Shown one piece after another: positions 10,048 through 23,786 of a DNA stretch of 64,000 nucleotides; the first letter of the stretch is position 1; each line of letters starts with the position of its first letter. Both the position numbers and the translations under genes were made by a program. This stretch comes from Ministeria vibrans ATCC 50519 (taxonomy: Eukaryota; Opisthokonta; Filasterea): the NCBI GenBank assembly GCA_943704425.1, contig CALSCP010002399.1, forward strand, positions 1 to 64,000, read 5' to 3'. Under the pieces are notes generated by a model. That model was given only the letters and a program-made list of their open reading frames with translations, was not told the origin of the DNA and made no database searches.

Positions 10048-11108
10048 ATGAAGAGTTGGTTCGACAGCTATGTGTTCAACTACTCATGGGATCTGATGAC
10101 CCGCGCCAGCTGGCGAAAGTATCCCAACCCCATGAGCCCCCAGGTCATCAGCGTCGACTTACTACACTGCGAGGTACTGCCTGCCCGACCTGCTCCCTCG
10201 CCATATCGCTTGCGTCTCTCTCATTCTCGCCAGTCACGTTTGACATCAACCCACCGCCACTCCGCTCCTTCTCTCTCCCGCGCCCGCCTCTCTCTCTCGC
10301 CACTGCGCACTCTTCGGATTCTTTACCCTATCTCTACTTATCACCCCTCATGCGCTCGCACCAGGCCATTATCACCGCAGAATCGCATTTCTCACTCGGA
10401 AATCGTCTCGGCCAAAAAAAAAAAAAAACCTCTCACAACTTATTAATATTCTTTTCGTCACTCTCACACGCTCAGGTTGACGAGGAATCGGGCGTCTTGC
10501 GCACCGGCCGACTCATTGCTGTCTCTGGCGGTATGCCTGCGTGGATCAAATTCATCATTGGTATCAGCAAACTCTCACGCATAGACAAGTAGTCCCTCTC
10601 ACTCATCAGTGTTGTTGTTCTCCTTGTCGCACAGGCGCCCAAAACACAACAGTCCACGTCTACGAAGAATGCGAGGTCTCTCTCAAGCAACACCCCACTG
10701 CAAGTAGACTCCCTCCGCTCACCCTCTCGCAACTCTGTCTTTAGGTTGATCCAGACACACAAACCATGCGAATGCACACGAAAACAGTCTCGTGGCTTCA
10801 TCTCATGTCGTGCGAGGAGCGTCTCACCTATGTCGGCGAAAAGAACGGCAAGACCCGTCTTCACCAAGAGGCACACGTCGAGGTACTTACACAAAGCAAC
10901 GGCATTGTACACAGCCCACATACGCACTATCAAATTCTCACTCGTTTTTCTCCCTTAGGCCGGGGGCTTCCTAGACGCAGTGCGCGGCGAAGTCGAAAAA
11001 TGGATGCTCAACCGCTTTCAGACCAACGCCAAGCGTGGGCGAATGGGCATCAGCGAAGTTGCCCACCGCATCCTCGGCGAACACGCTCCTAAAGACGCCC
11101 ATACCTAA
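10048..11108 (+). CDS. PRELI/MSF1 domain lipid-transfer protein (slowmo/PRELID3-like)
   Basis: PRELI-like proteins pair with TRIAP1/Mdm35 in the mitochondrial intermembrane space and carry phosphatidic acid or phosphatidylserine between membranes. Five exons (10048-10173, 10476-10560, 10635-10675, 10745-10882, 10959-11108) encode 179 residues. It starts MKSWFDSYVFNYSWDLMT with RKYPNPMSP, the family opening. It continues with SGVLRTGRLIAVSGGMPAWI, then VHVYEECEVDPDTQTMRMHT and RLTYVGEKNGKTRLHQEA. The C-terminal helix FLDAVRGEVEKWMLNRFQTN carries the usual basic/aromatic pattern. Length and order match PRELID3/slowmo rather than the longer PRELID1 with LEA repeats. One donor is GTCTCT, weaker than the rest. 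Confidence 0.9.
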
Positions 11109-11288
11109 CCGTATAAAATATACAACTTTTCTCATAGTGAATGTACAATAATAATTATATCCCAAAACTTGTTTCAGAATCAAAAAAGGCAGTACTGTAT
11201 AAAAAGAAAGTGTGAGAAGAAACAAAGACAACGGTTTGGAATATAGCACGCGCACGCGTATATATAAATTATTATAATGACGTGTGTT

Positions 11289-11298
11289 NNNNNNNNNN
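11289..11298. other. Assembly gap (10 N)
   Basis: Ten N between the convergent 3' ends of the PRELI and MPR-like genes. It lies in the 3' flank, 40 bases past the receptor stop codon, so neither coding region is affected. Confidence 0.99.
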
Positions 11299-11337
11299 CG
11301 TGGGGCAATGGGCGACGTGATAGAAGCGGGGGGGGGA

Positions 11338-14300
11338 TTAGAGAGCAAGGAGATCGTCATCGTCGTCATCCATGAGATTCGCCAAATCAGTTCCACTGCC
11401 GAGGGTTGTATATGCCACAGCGTAGCCCGACGATGACAACCTGCCCGAGTCCCGCTTGCACAGCGCACAGCACACATTGTTTGCAATCGCCCTAGACATA
11501 CAGTGGTCTCATCTCGCATACTCACTTTCTCTTTCTCCCAATGACATTTTCTTACCTCCCTCTCTTGGTGCGCATCACCAGCACCACCGCAATCACAAGG
11601 ATAATCACAATGATGACAGCTGCAGTCGTGCCTCCGTGGTGACTGCCACCACTCCCATGCGGTGCGGGAATCTGGCCCTGGTGCCCGCACACGACAGCCG
11701 AGCGCCACTCAAACACATACTCACAGGTGGGTGTTACATAGAGCAGTGTGGGCGCTCCGTTACCGGCACTGTTGTCGCACACAAACGAAATGAGCGACGA
11801 TGACGACTCGCCGGTCGTACTGCAGTGTTTGCCTCCCGACCCATACGTCATGGTCACTTGGCCCTCGGCAACCTCGGGCGCCCCGTTGCTTGTACCCAGG
11901 TGCGTCTGATGCGTCACGTCACACACTCCTGCGCCGGCACACGCTGCAGGCACTCCCTCGCTCGTCGTACCCACGCTGCCACACACATTCACCAGGTACA
12001 CCGTGCCGTCCTCGTCGCGCACGCTGTAGGCCGAGCCACCTGTACGACGCAGCGGTGTCAGGTCGTGGTAGGTGTTGAAGAGCGGATCGGACACGCGACA
12101 GTCGCTGCCCACGTTGGTACGGACACTCGACGGACACACGACACTCGTGAGCCAGACAAACTCCGACGTGCACTCAGTCGAGAGGTCCAACGAGTAGACG
12201 GGATTGCCAAGGCCGCTGGCGTGGCACTTGAAATGAATCACCGTCGAGTGCACTGAATCGCCCCGACACACCACGCCGTGCGAATATGTCAGCGTGTACT
12301 CGTTGTTGTTCTTGTTGGCCTGAACCTCCGCCGTGGCCAGCCCAAGCGACGTCGCCACGCCCATGGTCGAGCCACTCGAGCTGCTTGGGGGTGTCACCAC
12401 GCACGCGCCCGCCTGCGGTGGACAGCCCGATATGCCATGTACCGGCTCGCACACATTCAGGTAGTACGACGCGTGGTGCGACTCGCTTGTCGCCGTCCAT
12501 GCACCGACGCGGCTCAGCAGCGACAGGTCATAGGTCACGTGAGACACGGGGTCCGCAACAGTACACGAGCCTGTCACGAGCGCCGTCGGACACACCAACG
12601 ACGTGAGCACTGTCAACTCGTAGAAGCAGTTGTTCTCGTTCGACACAGACGAAATGTGACCTTCTTGGTTGCCCTTGGTGTCGCAGCGGAATCGAATTAT
12701 CGTTGTCTTGTCCGTGTGACCACCGCCGTTGCACATGTCACCCTGTGTGTACGTCAGCGTCGGCATGCTGCCCTCCAACAGAAGCTGGCCATTCCCTACA
12801 CCCAGACTCGTGCTCGTGCCGTCCGACTGGGTCAGACACAGACCCACCGAAGGGTCTTTGCACTTGTTCGTTGCCATTCCGCCGCATATGTTAAACTCAA
12901 GGGAGCCGCCACTGACGGCCTGCGAGTAGAAGGCGCCTACTGTACGCTCCATGGACGACAGGTCAAAGGGCACACCCGTATGCGGGTTGGTCACCATGCA
13001 GTTGCCAGGGGGCGACGGTGCGGCGGTGGTCGAAGGCTCCAAAGCAGCGTCCGTGCACGCCGCCGATGTTTCCCACACAAACACATCCTGGCACAGTGCG
13101 GCGTTGCTCTGTTGAAACTCGGGGTGTCCCAGTGAGTCGCGACGACACGTCAGAAACACAACAGCAGTGCGCGCCAATGTCACCGTGCCCAGCTTGCATG
13201 GACTGCCGTGCGTGTACGACAGGAGCACTGCACCGTTGCGCACATGCGGCGGATTCGCCACACCCAGAGACACGGGTGACTGTGTCTTGTCCAGCGGCTG
13301 TTGGCACAGCGCCGTGCCACTCGGACATGTGCTTGTCGTGCCCACAAGTGCATGACACACGTTCAATTCGAAGCGAGACATGCCGTCTCCGCCGGTCACA
13401 ACCCAGTTGCCTTGGCTCGGGCTGCGCATCAGCGACGTCAGGTCATAGACAAGACCCGTCGACGAGTCCGTCACGGAACAGTCAATGGGCGTGTCGTCGC
13501 CGTCGTCGGAGCCCGGCGCACAAGCATAGGACGTGCGCCACTCAAATGAGTAAGTACAGTCCGCCTGCTCTTCGACAAAGCTCAGCATACCTCCCTTCGC
13601 CTTGGCGGCTGCCGAGCGGTCACATACAAAGTTAATCAATGTGCTGCGCTTGTAAGTGCCGTCGTGACACGCCTCGCCATTTTTGTAGGTGAGCGACAGA
13701 CGTCCGCCCGTCGCAAACGATGGGTCTTCATTTGAAGCACCCAGCGAGTGGTACACCAGCTTGCCCGAGTCGTCGGTAAAACGTTGACAGGCACCCGCCG
13801 TCGCGTCGCCACAGTTGTCGCCCGTTGCACTCTGTGGCAAGTGTCCGCACACGGCCACCTCGTAGGTGTACTTGCCCACGACGACGCTCGCCACGGGGGA
13901 CAAATCTTCCAGCGGCGACAGGTCGTACACATTGCCGGTTGCGTCGGAGACGCGACAACGTTGACCTTGCGTCGGCGCCTTGACAGCGCACGCAGCCGAC
14001 GACGCCCACTCGAAGAAGTACTCGCACGCGTCTGTTCGCTCGACAAAGACTGGCTCGCCCAGGGCGCCCGTCTGACAGGTGAACAAAATAGTGGTTTTGC
14101 GACCGGCCGGACAACCATCACTGGTGTCACCACCCGTCTTGTACTGCACCATAAGGCCGCCGTTCTCGTTAAGCTCGGGCGACGCAGCCTTGCCCATACC
14201 ATGCGTCTGTGCCTTGGACGGCATGTTCTCGCACGCAGCTGCAAACGGTGGACACGTTTTCGCGGTGCCCGTCGTCACGCTGCTCAGCGGCTGACACACC

Positions 14301-17300
14301 GCCAGGTAGAAGGCAGTGTCGGTGTGCGAGTAGCCCTTGGCGAGCCAATTGGTGCCATCGTGACGCATGAGCGGCGACAAGTCGTATGTATCGCCAGTGT
14401 GCGTGTTGGCCACGGTGCAGGGCACTTCGCTGGTCGCTGTGCAGGTGTAAGGGGAGGCCCACTCGAAGAGGTAGCCACAGTCGTCGGTCTCCTTGACAAA
14501 GCTTGGCTTGCCCACGCCCGTCACCGTGGCGTCACACGGGAACGTAATGGTGACGCGGCGACCCGTGCCCGTGTGATGGCACACCTCACCATCAACGTAG
14601 TCAAGCTGGACGACGCCGTCGACGACGCGGGGTGCGGCACTCCACAAGCCAATGTTGTGGCGAAAGGACAACGGGTCGCTAGTGGAGATGAAGGGCGGCA
14701 GCTGACACGCGCCGGCTTCAAGTGCGTTCTTCCCCTCGCCACAAGCACCTTTCTTGACAGCACCACACACATGTAGCTGGTACGTGTAGTCCTTCGTGAA
14801 AACGGTGGCGTCCGCAAACGACAAGGGTGACAAATCGTAGTGAAAGCCCGAGATACGATCGACAACGGTACAATCGCCAGCGCCGTGCGACGGCACCACC
14901 TCGGTGGGTTCAGGACCGGGCGCGTTGTCGTTGCACGCCACAGAAGAAGCCCACTCAAATTGATACTGACACTCGGATGTCTCGCGCACAAATTCGGGTT
15001 CACCCAAAGTGCCACGCTCGCAAGTGAACGTCACGAGAGCCGAGCGTTTGAACGCACCATTGTGGCACGAATCGCCCAGGTCGTACTCGAGAGTAAGCAC
15101 ACCACCTGCATTGACCATGGGCGCCGCAGGCACACCCAGCGTCTTGCCCTTGAACGTTGCGTCCGTGGGGTTGAGCTGGCAAGCGGCTGCCTGAGCCGAA
15201 CAGAGCGTTGTGCCAGGTGTACGCACCACGGGCTGACACACGTTAAGTTGGTACTCGTAGTCGTTTGTGCCATCTCGTGCGCCGCTCACCACCCAGTTGT
15301 TCTCGGAGCGCACTAATGGTGTGAGGTCGTAGCGGAAGCCCGAGGTGGGATCGGTAGCGGCGCACTCAATAGCCGCAGCACCCGGCACGCACGCCAGCTC
15401 GGTGGCCCACTCGAACACATAGGTGCAGTCTGCCTTCTCCTCGACAAACTTGGGAGCGCCACGACCCGCTTCACGATTACACGAAAAGGTGATGACCGTG
15501 CTGCGCTCGTAAGTATCATCGTGGCACTTGGCGCCCCCTGTGTAGACCATGGTAAAAAGTCCGTCGACAAGCGACACCTTGGCATTGGCGATGCCGATGT
15601 TCTTGGGCGTAAACTTGGGATCGGTAGGCTTTGACTGACAGGCACCCGAGTGAACCGCACTCGCGGCCGTACCGCATTCCGAGGCAAGTGCCTGGGCGCA
15701 CGGCCGCACATAGTACGTGTAGTCACCACTGCTGACGGCAAACGTTTCGTTAGAAAGTGAGGAAAAGTCATAAGTGATGGCGGACAACGAGTCGGTGACG
15801 GTACAGGCGGAACCGATGTCGTCGACGATAGGGCAGGCTGCGGAGGTGCGCCACTCAAACTGGTACTGACAGTCGATCTCGTCGACAAAAGTGGGCACGC
15901 CAAGCGAACCCTTGTTGCACTGAAACTGGATAAACACAGAGCGATTATGGGCGTTTGCAGAGCCCACATGGCACGGCTGACCCAAGTCGTACTCGAGCAC
16001 GATGCTGCCGTCGCGGTACGAGGGGGACGCAGGCAAGCCCATGTTGACACCAAACTTTGGATCGTTGGGTTTGGTCTGGCAGGCACCGACGCCCGACGGG
16101 CAGGCTGTCGAGGTGCCTTCCGCATTCACGGGAGCGCACACGTTCAATTGGTAGGTGTAGTCGCCGGCGGTCACTTGCCAGTTGTCGGTGGTCTTGGTGA
16201 GTGCCGAGAGGTCAGCATCACCTACACCTGGCACGGACACCACACAATTGAGGTTAGTTTCGACGGAGCAGACGAGCGACGTTTTCCACTCAAAGGCATA
16301 GGCGCAGCCCGAAGCCTCCTCGACGAACGATGGCTGACCCTTGCCGGCACTAGGGTCACACGTGAATGTAATCACAGTTGAGCGCAAGGAGCCGTCGTGG
16401 CACTTGTCGCCGCCTGCGTACGTCAACTGGACCACACCGTGGTTATAGGTGAGGGTGCCAGCGGTCGCGGGTACCACACCCATGCTTCGATGGTACGTGG
16501 CGGCGGGCGTGTTCTTTTTCAGTTGACACGCGGCGGTAGTAGCGCTGCCACATTCGGCGGCCGCCTTGACAACGCCACACACGGCCAGGTGGTACTCATA
16601 CTGGTTAGTACCGCTCGTCACGGGCACCACATAGTCGGTCGAGGAACGGAGCGACTCGAGACTGAACATTTCGTTGGTTGTAGGGTTGCGCACGGTGCAT
16701 GTCATACTGCCCGGCTGTGCAGGAGGTGTGGACGGAGAGGGACCAGCAGGATGCAGTTGGTCGTCCCGACAGGCGAGGGCGGTCGCCCACACAAACTCAT
16801 ACGAGCAGTAGGCGGTTTCCTCGACAAACGCTGGGTGTCCCAGACCCACATCGGCATCGCACGTAAACGAAATGGTGGTGGTGCGCGGTACATGTGCATG
16901 CGAGCAGTTCTGCCCACCCACATACTGCAGCTCAAGCACGCCATCCGAGTTGAAGTGCGGTGCGGTCACAACATGACCCAATGCCTTGTCGTGGAACGAC
17001 GCTTCGCTCGGTTTAGTCTGACACGCAGCTGTGTAGGCCGGACACGATGTTCCTTTGGCCACAATCGGGCGACACACGTTGATCAGGTACTCATACTACA
17101 AGAAAAAACAATAATAATAATAATTTTAATAATAATAATAACAATAATAATAATGATAATAATAATAATAATGATAACAATAAAATAAGGGAATATCTTA
17201 CTGCGTCACCGTTGGTCGCGACGGTTGGCACGACCCAGTTTGAAGTAGTGCGTGACAGAGCAGTGAGGTCAAACTGGTTGCCCTTCGAGTCGGTGGCCAT

Positions 17301-20031
17301 ACACTCGACGGACGCTTGGCCCGAACAGGCGTAGCTGGATGGCCACACAAACGAGTAGGAGCATGTGTCCTCGCCGACAAACTGCGGCTTGCCTACACCC
17401 GCATTCTGATCGCAGGTGAAGAGAACCGTTGTCGAGCGAATGGTGCCGTCGTGGCACTTGTCGCCATTAGAGTAGACAAGCGACAGCGTGCCGTCCTTGT
17501 AAGTGAGCGCCGAGGAACCACTGCCAAGGGATTTGCCGCCAAAAGTCGCGTCGTTTGTCTTGCTCTGACACACTGCCGAGCCTGCCGTACACGGTGCGGG
17601 AGTAGCCAACGAGTCACAGGCACGCAGCGCATAGGTGTAGTCGCCGACCACAACAGACTGGTCGCCAGCTGCACCGAGAGGTGTCAGGTCAAAGTCGACG
17701 CCAGCTGATGCGTCGGACACGGCACAATTGGAGCCCGTGTCGTGGCCTGTGCCGCCACCGTCACCCGAGGACACACACGCAACCGACGAACGCCAGAGAA
17801 AAAAGTACTGGCACGACGCCTCGCGCACAAAGACAGGTTCGCCAATTTCGCCCGGGAGACACTCAAATTCGACGAGCACGGTGCGATTGCCGGTGTGACA
17901 AGGATCGCCAAGGTCGTAGTGCAGCTCGAGTTTGCCCGAGATCGGGTCGACAAGAGGCGCAGCAGGAAGACCAAGGCCATGGCCGCGCACCTCGGGCTTG
18001 GTCTTGTCAAGTTGACAGGCGCTCACACCGAGAGGACAGTACAGGCTCGGCATGGGCGCGAGCGCGTCGCAGACGGACAGAAAGTAGCGGTATTTGTCCT
18101 GGTCTGAGTCGGTGCCCGAGGCGTCCGAAGCGCGTCCAGCCTCCCAGTTGCTCTTGGCGTCGGAGAGCGGCGACAGATCGTAGACATGGCCCGTCTTGGG
18201 GTCGGTGGCGGTGCACTCGATGGGGTTGGCGACGGGCGGGGTGGTGGTGCCGGGAGTGACGGAGCACACGAGCGAAGTGGGCCAGCGCACGAGGTAGGAG
18301 CAGTCGTCGCCTTCGCCAAGAAACTCGGGAGCTTTTTGGCCACCGCCCGTGGAGGAGTCGCAGGTAAAAAGAATCACAAAGCGACGAAGCTTGTTGTTGT
18401 GGTGGCAGAGGTCACCGTTAATGTAGTTGAGGGTGACACTTCCGTCGTCAAAGGACGGCGACGCATTCCACAGGCCTGCGACCTTGGCCGCGTTGGTCTT
18501 CGTGTTCACCTGACATGCGCCCAGGGTACCGGCAGAGGCTGCGAGCGAATCGTGGCAAGGAGCGTCGGCGGCGTCGGCGGCGAGAGGGCCACACAGCGAG
18601 AAGTGGTAGTCGGCGCCACCCTTGGCGTCGTGCACGACAATGTCGGACGAGGTGCCGGCCGACGAGGGAGGCACAAGGTCTGCCAAGTTGATGACACGCT
18701 TTGAGACGGGGTCGGTGACGGAGCAGCGAGCGCCCGTGGTTGCCTTGATGGGACAGGCTGCGCTTGTGGCCCACAGGAACACATACTGACAGCTGTCGGT
18801 TTCACGGATGAATTTGGGCACACCGAGGGAACCCGGGTCGCATGTGAAAGTAATAAGCGTGGTACGTGTCGCCTGTGACGTGGAACCCACGTGGCAAGGC
18901 TCACCATGATCGTAGAGGAGCGAGAGTGTGCCGGACGCGAGGATCTTGGGCACATACTCGACGTGGCCTAACGGTTTGGACTGAAACTTGGGATCCGATG
19001 GCTTGGCCTGACACGCACCCACAGTTGAGCTACAGCCCATGTTGGGAATGGGCACAAGACCACGACACACGTTGATGTAGTACTGGTAGGTCGAGGGCGT
19101 GTTGGAACCGCTGTCATCCACGGCGAGCCAGTTTGTCACCGAATTGGTCAGAGGCGACAGGTCGTATTGTTCACCGGAGGTCGCATCGGTGGCACGACAC
19201 ACGTTGTCGATGTTCTCCGTGGGCTTGGCGCACGCGTAGTTGGTGCGCCACTCAAAGGCGTACGTACAGTCCTCTTCAGCCACAAAGATGGGTTCGCCAA
19301 TGTGGCCGGGATCGCACACAAAGAGGATGTAGGTGGATCGCTCGACGCCCGACTTGCACTGCGTCCCATGGGTGTACGTGAGGACCAGGTTGCCGTTGTC
19401 ATCGATGGTCGGTTGCGCGGCGTCACCCAAATCATAATCCTTGTCACCGGTTTTCTGACAGACACCCGACTTGGCCAGACAGTTGAGCTGCAGCAAAGAG
19501 AGAGGGAGAGGAAGACAGAGAGGAGGCCTGGTCAGTGCGCGGGCGCGGCGCATGCAAACCAAGAGCGACGGATTGCGTAGCGGCTTTTCGAATAAAGTGG
19601 GGAATTTTTTTCGTGTGTGTCAGAACTGGCGTTCTCTTTCGAAAACCCCGCCGAAGTTTCTCCAGAACCACAATAATACATCATCATTAAGTGCAATGGC
19701 AGAAGACGAGGGAAAAGCAAGGCGCGCAAACAGGCAGTCACACGATTATTCTTTTTTTTTTTTCTTGTTTTCTCTCTCTCTCTCTCTCACACACACACAA
19801 AGACAGAAGACGTACGTCGGTGTTGGCCTGGTTGAGCGGCGCACACACATTCATGTAGTACTTGAAGGCGCTGTCCTGGCGCGCGTCTTCGACAATCCAG
19901 TTCCCAGTGGTCTTGCGCAGGGGCGACAGGTCGTACGCGATGTTCGTCTTGGCGTCCGTCACCGAGCACGCTGGCGCCGCTGCCGACGCGCCCCAGACCA
20001 GGCACAGAGCGATCAACGCAAAGGGGGTCAT
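11338..20031 (-). CDS. Giant cation-independent mannose-6-phosphate-receptor-like protein, 17 CIMR repeats
   Basis: Four exons (19816-20031, 17202-19487, 11556-17095, 11338-11491) encode about 2731 residues; human CI-MPR has 2491. A signal peptide (MTPFALIALCLVWG) is followed by 17 repeats of about 150 residues. Each repeat reads roughly C-x-V-x-D...YDLSPL...Y.LNVC...GACQ...YxxGxxCh...RSTxIxFxC...FVEE..CxYxFEWxTSxAC. In repeats 1-11 and 13 I can place the Gln, Arg, Glu and Tyr that contact mannose-6-phosphate in CI-MPR; repeats 14-17 have lost some or all. One transmembrane helix (TTAAVIIVIILVIAVVLV) and a tail of about 55 residues follow. The tail has a YTTL motif and ends in the acidic-dileucine DDDDDDLLAL, equivalent to the GGA-binding DxxLL of MPRs. 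Expected role: sorting of hydrolases from Golgi to lysosome. The 17-repeat ectodomain sits almost entirely in two exons. Confidence 0.93.
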
Positions 20032-20159
20032 TCTGGAGAACCGAGAAACAAATGAAGGGACAGAAGGTTATTAGGACTTTTAACTTTTGATTCACTCAAA
20101 GATCAATAGTGACTTTCTCACGACTTAATACTTATTCACTCATCTTCGTTCAAATCTTC

Positions 20160-21064
<905 letters not shown>

Positions 21065-21151
21065 ATCATCAGCGAGAGACATACGACATACATGCAGAGA
21101 GAGAGAGAAATAAGAGAGAGCTGTAAACCAAACGAAAAAAAAATATTTTAT

Positions 21152-23103
21152 TCATTTGAAGGACTGAAGACCAGTGACGCCCCGTCCGATAATGAGACCG
21201 TGGATGTCGTGCGTTCCCTCGTACGTGTTCACCTACACGCAATTGTTTCATATAAAACAGAGTTACTACATTGTAAACTTGTGGTGGTTGTGTCGTTGTG
21301 CCGCATACCGTTTCGAGATTAAGCATATGGCGGACAATATGGAACTCATCGACAATGCCATTTCCACCCAACTACACATATACTGTAAGGTTGGACAGAA
21401 AAAAAAAAGAAGATATATGCACGCAATGCAAGACGGGTACCATGTCGCGGCAAAGGCGGGCGACGTCAAGAGCCTTCCCGCACGAGTTGCGCTTAACCAT
21501 TGAGACCATCTCGGGCTCCAGCAGTCCTTGCTCCTTAAGCCGCCCCACCTGGATCGCCCCGACCAGCGCAAACGCAAGCTCGCTCACACTGTCTGCCAAC
21601 TTCTTTTGGATCAGTTGATTCGCTGCCAGTGGCTTGCCAAACTGCTTTCGGTCAATGGTGTACTGTCGCGCAACCTACACGAAGCAAGTCATCGGCACAC
21701 ACTATAAGAAAAATTATGCTCTATATAAAATATTATGAACCTCAACACAGTGCTCTCCGGCACCCAACGCGCCAAAGGCAATGCCAAAGCGGGCCGAGTT
21801 CAGGCAGGAGAAGGGGCCGGCAAGGCCGCGTGCGCCTGGCAGCATGCGGTCCTTGTGCACGCGCACCTCGTCCATGCTGATCCCGCCCGTCGGCGACGCA
21901 CGCAGCGAGAACTTTCCCTTGATCTCGGGTGTCGTCAGCCCTTCCTGACCACGCTCCAGGATGAAGCCACACACCCGTCCATTCTCCGCCTGGTTGCGTG
22001 CCCACACGATCATGACGTCGGCAACAGGTGCATTGGTGATCCACAGCTTGCTTCCGTTGAGCACGTAGTAGTCACCGTCCAGGCGTGCTTTGGTCTCCAT
22101 CCCCGCTGGGTCGCTCCCGTGATTCGGTTCAGTAAGCCTAGAAGAGAAAAAAAAAGAAAGAGAGAAAGGCTGAGAAGAGCGAGGGATCAAGTGTGTGTGT
22201 GTGTGTGTGTGAGTAGTGTTTGTGCGCGTGTGTCTGAGTGCAGTGTACATGTAGATCAGGTCAATGCCGTGACATTGACTCTGACACATACGTACTTCTC
22301 TTACCCAAAGCATCCAATGAGGTCGCCATCGGCCATTTTCGGCAGGTACGTTTGCTTCTGCTCCTCACTGCCAAACTCGTTGATAGGATGCATTACAAGC
22401 GACGACTGCACACTCGCAGCGCTACGGTAACTCGAGTCCACGCGTTCGATTTCACGGGCAATCAGACCGTATGTGACGGGACTCACACCGGGGCAGCCGT
22501 ACCCACTGATCGTCGCACCTACATCCAAACAAACGAATGCAATAAGAAATCGTAGTGTGTTGTGTCACGCTCGTCGCAAGTGCCATACCAAGCATGCCCA
22601 TGGAACCCATCTCCTTCATGACGGGACGCACTTCAGCGGCGTCTTCGTTCCGCCAGGCCTGCACAATGCGAGGCGCCAGCTTGGTGTCGCAGTACTGTCG
22701 CACCGTGTCGCGCACAGCGCGCTCGTCTGCCTGCGCGGGAAGCAAGGGAGTCAGAGCCAACACACATGCACACGCCGCGCACGCAGCCGACGCGTCTGCG
22801 CAGCAGCAGCAGCCGCTCAGAGCGGGTTTGGGGCGATGGAACGTGCGTGGGATGAGCGCCGAAACGACACTCCATCGTGTGAAACACCTACCGTCAACAG
22901 AGTGTCACTGTTCAGCGGGTCGTCCCATCGAAACCTACACAGGGAGGCGGCAAGGGTCAAGGCAACACGTCCGGCGTCATCGATCGATGACGTTCGATTG
23001 GTGGGTTTCTTTGGTACGATGATTTAGAACTGGTGGACGACAATGACCGGGCAATGACCGCCCTCGTGACGGTGCGTAGAGACATCACCGATGATTGCAT
23101 CAT
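21152..23103 (-). CDS. GCDH: Glutaryl-CoA dehydrogenase, mitochondrial
   Basis: FAD-dependent oxidation and decarboxylation of glutaryl-CoA to crotonyl-CoA in lysine/tryptophan breakdown in the mitochondrial matrix. Eight exons (23018-23103, 22892-22934, 22589-22730, 22305-22518, 21741-22137, 21441-21674, 21309-21371, 21152-21232) encode 419 residues. The start [20 protein letters not shown] is a basic, Ser/Arg-rich presequence. Motifs in order: [114 protein letters not shown], and [15 protein letters not shown], whose Glu is the catalytic base. One donor is GTTCAT, non-consensus after GT. An AATAAA-type signal follows the stop. Confidence 0.96.
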
Positions 23104-23394
23104 GGTAAAGCAAACGTAAAATAATAATAATAATTTATATTTCTAATTTCCGATCTCCGAATGACCGAATTCCCGTCCTGTTGTAATGAGTAAATTGAAT
23201 ACCGGTTGATCGCACTTCCAAACTCCAAATAAGAGTCGTCCTGGGCTAAGCACTCTTTTGTTCAAATTTCGCTTCATGGTTCTGAGCTGTTGTGGATCTG
23301 TTTGTGGCGTCGCTTGGTGTTGTCGCTTCGTTGTGATTTGACTTTTTCTTCTTCTTCAAAATCATTCATTAATTAAAGGGTTGTCTTCATTTAT

Positions 23395-23716
23395 TTATTG
23401 CGTTCGCCGAATGAGACCGTGCTCACTGAGAGCGGCCAAACACTTGGCGGCCGATTCTTTGACGGCGGGCTCTTCCTGAGGGTTGGCAAACACAGCTGTG
23501 ACCACCTCGAGTGCGTCGTCTTTGTTCATGAACTGGACAAACAAAAGCACAAAAAATTAGACAGGTCGTCTCCTCTCTTTGCTCCTCTACCTGCTCGGCA
23601 AGCTCACGCGAGTGACGCAACAGATTCTGAATGACATGCAGAGCACGCACCTTGAGCTCCTTCTCACGCACAAGCATCTCCTTGAGAATCTGCACTGCTT
23701 GTTCGTGCGCCAGCAT
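23395..23716 (-). CDS. Small armadillo-like helical protein, 5' end uncertain
   Basis: Two exons (23591-23716 and 23395-23532) give at least 87 residues: AHEQAVQILKEMLVREKEL, RALHVIQNLLRHSRELAEQ, then MNKDDALEVVTAVFANPQEE and AAKCLAALSEHG. Alternating amphipathic helices ending in LxALSxxG resemble armadillo/HEAT repeats. The exon 1 acceptor is TTAG|ATG, so the Met at 23716 may be the start or internal. A further in-frame exon at 24263-24310 (PELLSSASFARSILQ) with good borders would extend it upstream across a 546-base intron, but I found no start codon for it before the divergent NDUFS1 gene. I do not recognise the gene; a helical co-chaperone or scaffold is possible. Confidence 0.5.
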
Positions 23717-23754
23717 CTAACAGAACAGCCAAGAGGAGTGAGAGAGGAGAACAG

Positions 23755-23786
<32 letters not shown>

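Noticed and set aside
12278-14776. Several 280-340-codon plus-strand frames inside the MPR-like gene
   Set aside because: Antisense shadows of the repeated receptor exons; no start context, domains or splice sites.
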